A stretch of 17,258 nt of DNA from an uncultured Clostridia bacterium (GTDB lineage: Bacteria > Bacillota_A > Clostridia > Christensenellales > UBA1242). Positions 15,264 through 17,258 of the stretch are shown here, one piece after another (the first letter of the stretch is position 1; every line of letters begins with the position of its first letter). The notes below the pieces were generated by a model, which did no database searches, was not told the DNA's origin, and saw only the letters and a program-made list of their open reading frames with translations. The DNA is taken from NCBI GenBank assembly GCA_947629895.1, contig CANRFP010000023.1, forward strand, positions 1 to 17,258, in the 5' to 3' direction. The position numbers were made by a program, and so were the translations under genes.

Positions 15264-15392
15264 ATGGACAAGCAAAAGTCGTATGGTAAAAATTACAGAA
15301 AAATTGTGCCAAAACACAAAATATCATTAAAAATAACGATTTTTTTGATTTTTTTGTGCATTTTAGCTGCAATTTTTTCGTTTTTGTGGTGA
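15264..15392 (+). CDS. Small single-pass membrane protein, 42 residues, unrecognised
   Basis: A complete short reading frame. Residues 1-23 are strongly basic (MDKQKSYGKNYRKIVPKHK), and residues 24-42 form one hydrophobic segment ending in FLW at the stop codon. By the positive-inside rule the basic part would be cytoplasmic, with almost nothing outside. Evidence that it is real: it fills the gap between a strong terminator and the M50 protease gene, a perfect TATAAT lies 5 nt before its ATG, and the protease ATG follows its stop after 7 nt, as in an operon. Its place resembles that of spoIVFA before spoIVFB in Bacillus, but SpoIVFA is about six times longer and no similarity is seen. It might be a partner, inhibitor or substrate of the protease; this is inference only. 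Confidence 0.6.
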   Translation: MDKQKSYGKNYRKIVPKHKISLKITIFLIFLCILAAIFSFLW

Positions 15393-15399
15393 AAAAGTT

Positions 15400-16230
15400 A
15401 TGAAAAAATTTTCTGTCCATCCAATAAGTTTGATTGTTTGGCTGTGGCTTTTGATTGTGCTTGGACCAGTTGTTGCGCTGTCATATGTGCTGGCAATTTT
15501 TGTTCATGAACTTGGGCATTATGTTGTGGCAAAAAAACTTGGCTACACGCTTTCAAAATTTTCCTTCTCTCCTTATGGCGTGAGCCTGAGTTACACAAAT
15601 GAAGATTTGGATTTTAGGGATGAACTTTTGATTGCGCTTGCAGGACCTGTTGCAAATTTGGTGTCGGCACTTCTTATTGTGGGCGTGTGGTGGCTTTTTC
15701 CAAGTTTTTATTTTTACACCGAAAATTTGGTTTCAATTTCAGTTGTGCTTGCGCTGTTTAACCTTTTGCCAGCATATCCACTTGACGGCGGGAGGGTGTT
15801 TATTTGTTTGGGGCAATTTGTTTTGTCACAAAAAACAGCAAGAAAGATGACAATAATTTTTAACGTTGTTTTTTCTATTATTTTCTTTGTTCTTTTTATT
15901 GTTTTTATGTTCTATAATTTTAATCCAACCTATTTGTTGTTTTGTTTTTTTCTTGTGGGAGGAATTTTGGATTTGAAGTTTGTAACCAAATTTGAAAAGA
16001 TTTCAGTTTTAAACAAAAGGCAAAAAGATTTCACAAAACTTAGTGTTTTAACAATTTCGCCAGAGACCACTTTGAAAGAAATTGTTGGCAAAATGCAAAC
16101 TTCCAAAACCAATCTTTTTTGCTTGGTGCTGGAAAATGGAAAGCCAATTTTTTTGAGCGAGAAGTTGATTTTGAAATTGCTGGAAAATTTTGGGCTAAAC
16201 GAAAAAGTTGGAAATATTATTAAAAAATAA
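15400..16230 (+). CDS. SpoIVFB-like intramembrane zinc metalloprotease (site-2 protease, M50)
   Basis: A 276-residue multi-pass protease that would cut substrates within or beside the membrane; SpoIVFB in Bacillus cleaves pro-sigma-K. The zinc motif HELGH is at residues 36-40 in the second hydrophobic segment, and the third ligand is in NLLPAYPLDGGRV (D129). Between them the family block LIALAGPVANL is present. Further hydrophobic segments run to about residue 190. The C-terminal ~80 residues (KLSVLTISPETTLKEIVGKM onward) look like a single CBS-type half-domain, as in SpoIVFB, where it senses ATP. The ribosome binding site is probably GGTGA. It sits 7 nt after the small membrane gene. Whether this organism sporulates cannot be told from the window, so the substrate is unknown. 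Confidence 0.88.
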   Translation: MKKFSVHPISLIVWLWLLIVLGPVVALSYVLAIFVHELGHYVVAKKLGYTLSKFSFSPYGVSLSYTNEDLDFRDELLIALAGPVANLVSALLIVGVWWLFPSFYFYTENLVSISVVLALFNLLPAYPLDGGRVFICLGQFVLSQKTARKMTIIFNVVFSIIFFVLFIVFMFYNFNPTYLLFCFFLVGGILDLKFVTKFEKISVLNKRQKDFTKLSVLTISPETTLKEIVGKMQTSKTNLFCLVLENGKPIFLSEKLILKLLENFGLNEKVGNIIKK

Positions 16231-16232
16231 TA

Positions 16233-16260
16233 AAAAAATGCAAAAAAAACTGCATTTTTT
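16233..16260. terminator. Bidirectional terminator between convergent genes
   Basis: A 10-bp stem AAAAAATGCA / TGCATTTTTT (16233-16242 with 16251-16260) has an 8-nt loop. With A runs on one side and T runs on the other it can end transcription from both the M50 protease gene and the convergent minus-strand gene. Confidence 0.75.
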
Positions 16261-16279
16261 GTGAATTTTATATGATTTT

Positions 16280-16732
16280 TTATTTATTTTCTATCAAAAA
16301 TGGCAAAAGTCTGTCGATGTTGTTTCTTTCAAAATTGTAAAGTTTATCAATGATTTCATCAAGTTCTTTTGAAACATCTTTGTGGTCATCCTTATCTTTT
16401 ATGCAGGTGATTATCCCCATGAATGTTCCAAGTAGCATCAGTTCGGCAATCTTGCGATTGGTTTTGTCCATCATTGTGCTCATGTTTATACTGCTCCAAA
16501 GTTTCACTTTTTCCATCCAATTGTTGTCTTTTATTTCTTCAATTTTTTCTGCTTTTGCAAAGTTTACACATTCTCGCGCAAGGCAACTGTATTCGTCAAG
16601 TTCTTTGGACAACTCTTCTACAAGTTTTTTGTCCTCCGCTTTTGGAATGATGTCCTCAATTGATTGCATCGCTGTTTTTGTGTTTTGGTAAATGGCGTTT
16701 AAATAAACCGCAACTTTTTCTTTATCTTCCAT
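16280..16732 (-). CDS. Unrecognised helical-bundle protein, 150 residues
   Basis: No function is assigned. The sequence is charged, without signal peptide or membrane anchor, and reads as four or so amphipathic helices: about residues 3-28 (AVYLNAIYQNTKTAMQSIED), 33-66 (acidic/basic, with C50 and C55), 71-110 (a more hydrophobic helix ending MLLGTFMGIITC) and 115-148. The layout recalls ferritin-like or DUF2383-like bundles, but the paired metal-binding ExxH motifs of ferritins are not seen. A good ribosome binding site (AAAGGAG, 7 nt before the ATG) supports the start and shows that the gene is real. It converges on the M50 protease gene and diverges from the membrane protein at 16836. A possible -10 box TATAAA lies about 45 nt upstream of its ATG, without a clear -35. 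Confidence 0.75.
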   Translation of the reverse strand: MEDKEKVAVYLNAIYQNTKTAMQSIEDIIPKAEDKKLVEELSKELDEYSCLARECVNFAKAEKIEEIKDNNWMEKVKLWSSINMSTMMDKTNRKIAELMLLGTFMGIITCIKDKDDHKDVSKELDEIIDKLYNFERNNIDRLLPFLIENK

Positions 16733-16785
16733 TTTATTCTCCTTTCAAGGTTATTATTTGCAAGTTTTTGCACTTTATACAAAAT

Positions 16786-16813
16786 TTGACATTTTTCGCA
16801 CGCATAGTATTGT
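16786..16813 (+). promoter_or_regulatory. Possible promoter of the partial membrane protein gene
   Basis: A perfect TTGACA (16786-16791), a 16-nt spacer and TATTGT (16808-16813, 4/6 match). This would give a leader of only about 16 nt, which contains no Shine-Dalgarno site. Confidence 0.4.
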
Positions 16814-16835
16814 TTTTATTTCTCAAAATATTTGC

Positions 16836-17258
16836 ATGAAAACATCTACAAAAATTTTGCTCATTGCAACCATTTTACTTTTTGTGCCAAACGTGTTTCT
16901 TACGAAATATCTTCTTTTGGCGGTTGTGCCAACGGGCAAGGGGTTCATTTTAAATTTCACTCCGCTTGCGTGGACAAGTTTGGCCTTCCAAATTGTTTGG
17001 AACATTTTGTTTATGATTTTGTTTTTTAGGTTTTTGAAAACGCAAAGGTTGTCAAATGTTATCTTTCTGTCCATTTTGCCAATAACGGTTGTGTATGGCG
17101 CATTTATGGTTTACATCACGGCGGTGAAAACTATGGAGGGCGAAGTTGCGGCATCTGTTAGAAGCACGCTTAAAATTGCAACTGAAACAAAGGCTTACAA
17201 CAACTATCTTTGGGCGGGACTTGCCACACTTGTTTATTTGGTGCTGCTTTTTGTGATT
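16836..17258 (+). CDS. Multi-pass membrane protein, 5' part (runs off the window), unrecognised
   Basis: The frame is open from the ATG at 16836 to the end of the window (141 codons) with no stop. The product starts MKTSTKILLIATILLFVPNV and has hydrophobic segments at about residues 6-30, 43-66, 75-95 and 124-141, with a hydrophilic stretch (MEGEVAASVRSTLKIATETKAY) between the last two. Codon use matches the neighbours. There is no Shine-Dalgarno site before the ATG; a TTGACA lies 45 nt upstream. I do not recognise the family, and the missing 3' part may hold the informative region. It is transcribed away from the helical-bundle gene, with a 103-bp intergenic region. Confidence 0.7.
   Translation, partial: MKTSTKILLIATILLFVPNVFLTKYLLLAVVPTGKGFILNFTPLAWTSLAFQIVWNILFMILFFRFLKTQRLSNVIFLSILPITVVYGAFMVYITAVKTMEGEVAASVRSTLKIATETKAYNNYLWAGLATLVYLVLLFVI

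Noticed and set aside
1..17258. Mobile element, prophage, CRISPR array, toxin-antitoxin pair or gene cluster of a new defence system
   Set aside because: No transposase, integrase, regular direct repeats or defence-type domains were found; the genes form ordinary conserved chromosomal operons with uniform composition.

Overview
The window looks like a piece of chromosome from a low-GC bacterium of the Bacillota (Clostridia-like) type. This rests on the AT-rich sequence, Shine-Dalgarno sites of the AAGGAGG kind, the ScpA/ScpB pair, a DacF-type carboxypeptidase, a SpoIVFB-type M50 protease, a probable SpoIIM relative, and the cluster miaB-mutS-mutL-miaA followed by a YnbB-type enzyme. No insertion sequence, phage gene, CRISPR array, tRNA or rRNA was seen. 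It is a housekeeping region, and I see no new multi-gene defence or mobile system.

Layout. 1-767: the 3' part of recA, closed by a terminator that starts on its stop codon. 824-1609: a BspA-type leucine-rich-repeat protein without a signal peptide; it converges on and overlaps by 4 bp a class A penicillin-binding protein on the minus strand (1606-3819). A 79-bp divergent intergenic region holds back-to-back promoters for this gene and for a five-gene plus-strand operon, miaB-mutS-mutL-miaA-ynbB (3899-11701), whose genes overlap or nearly touch. It joins tRNA A37 modification (MiaA, MiaB) with mismatch repair (MutS, MutL). 11741-13580: a SpoIIM-like membrane protein and a DacF-type carboxypeptidase, separated by a long hairpin that covers the dacF ribosome binding site. 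13697-15116: scpA-scpB (condensin partners). 15264-16230: an unlisted 42-residue membrane peptide followed 7 nt later by a SpoIVFB-like intramembrane protease. 16280-16732 (minus): an unrecognised helical-bundle protein. 16836 to the end: the start of an unrecognised multi-pass membrane protein.

The most notable signal is in the starts. At the first gene of several transcription units (miaB, the penicillin-binding protein, scpA, the 42-residue peptide and, less clearly, the SpoIIM-like gene) a TATAAT-like -10 box ends only 5-6 nt before the ATG and there is no usable Shine-Dalgarno site. The predicted transcript would then start at the ATG, that is, be leaderless. Most downstream genes, by contrast, have recognisable Shine-Dalgarno sites. 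Other points worth a look are a MiaB that lacks its TRAM domain, the hairpin before dacF, the 42-residue peptide beside the M50 protease, and a conservative change in the MutL endonuclease motif.
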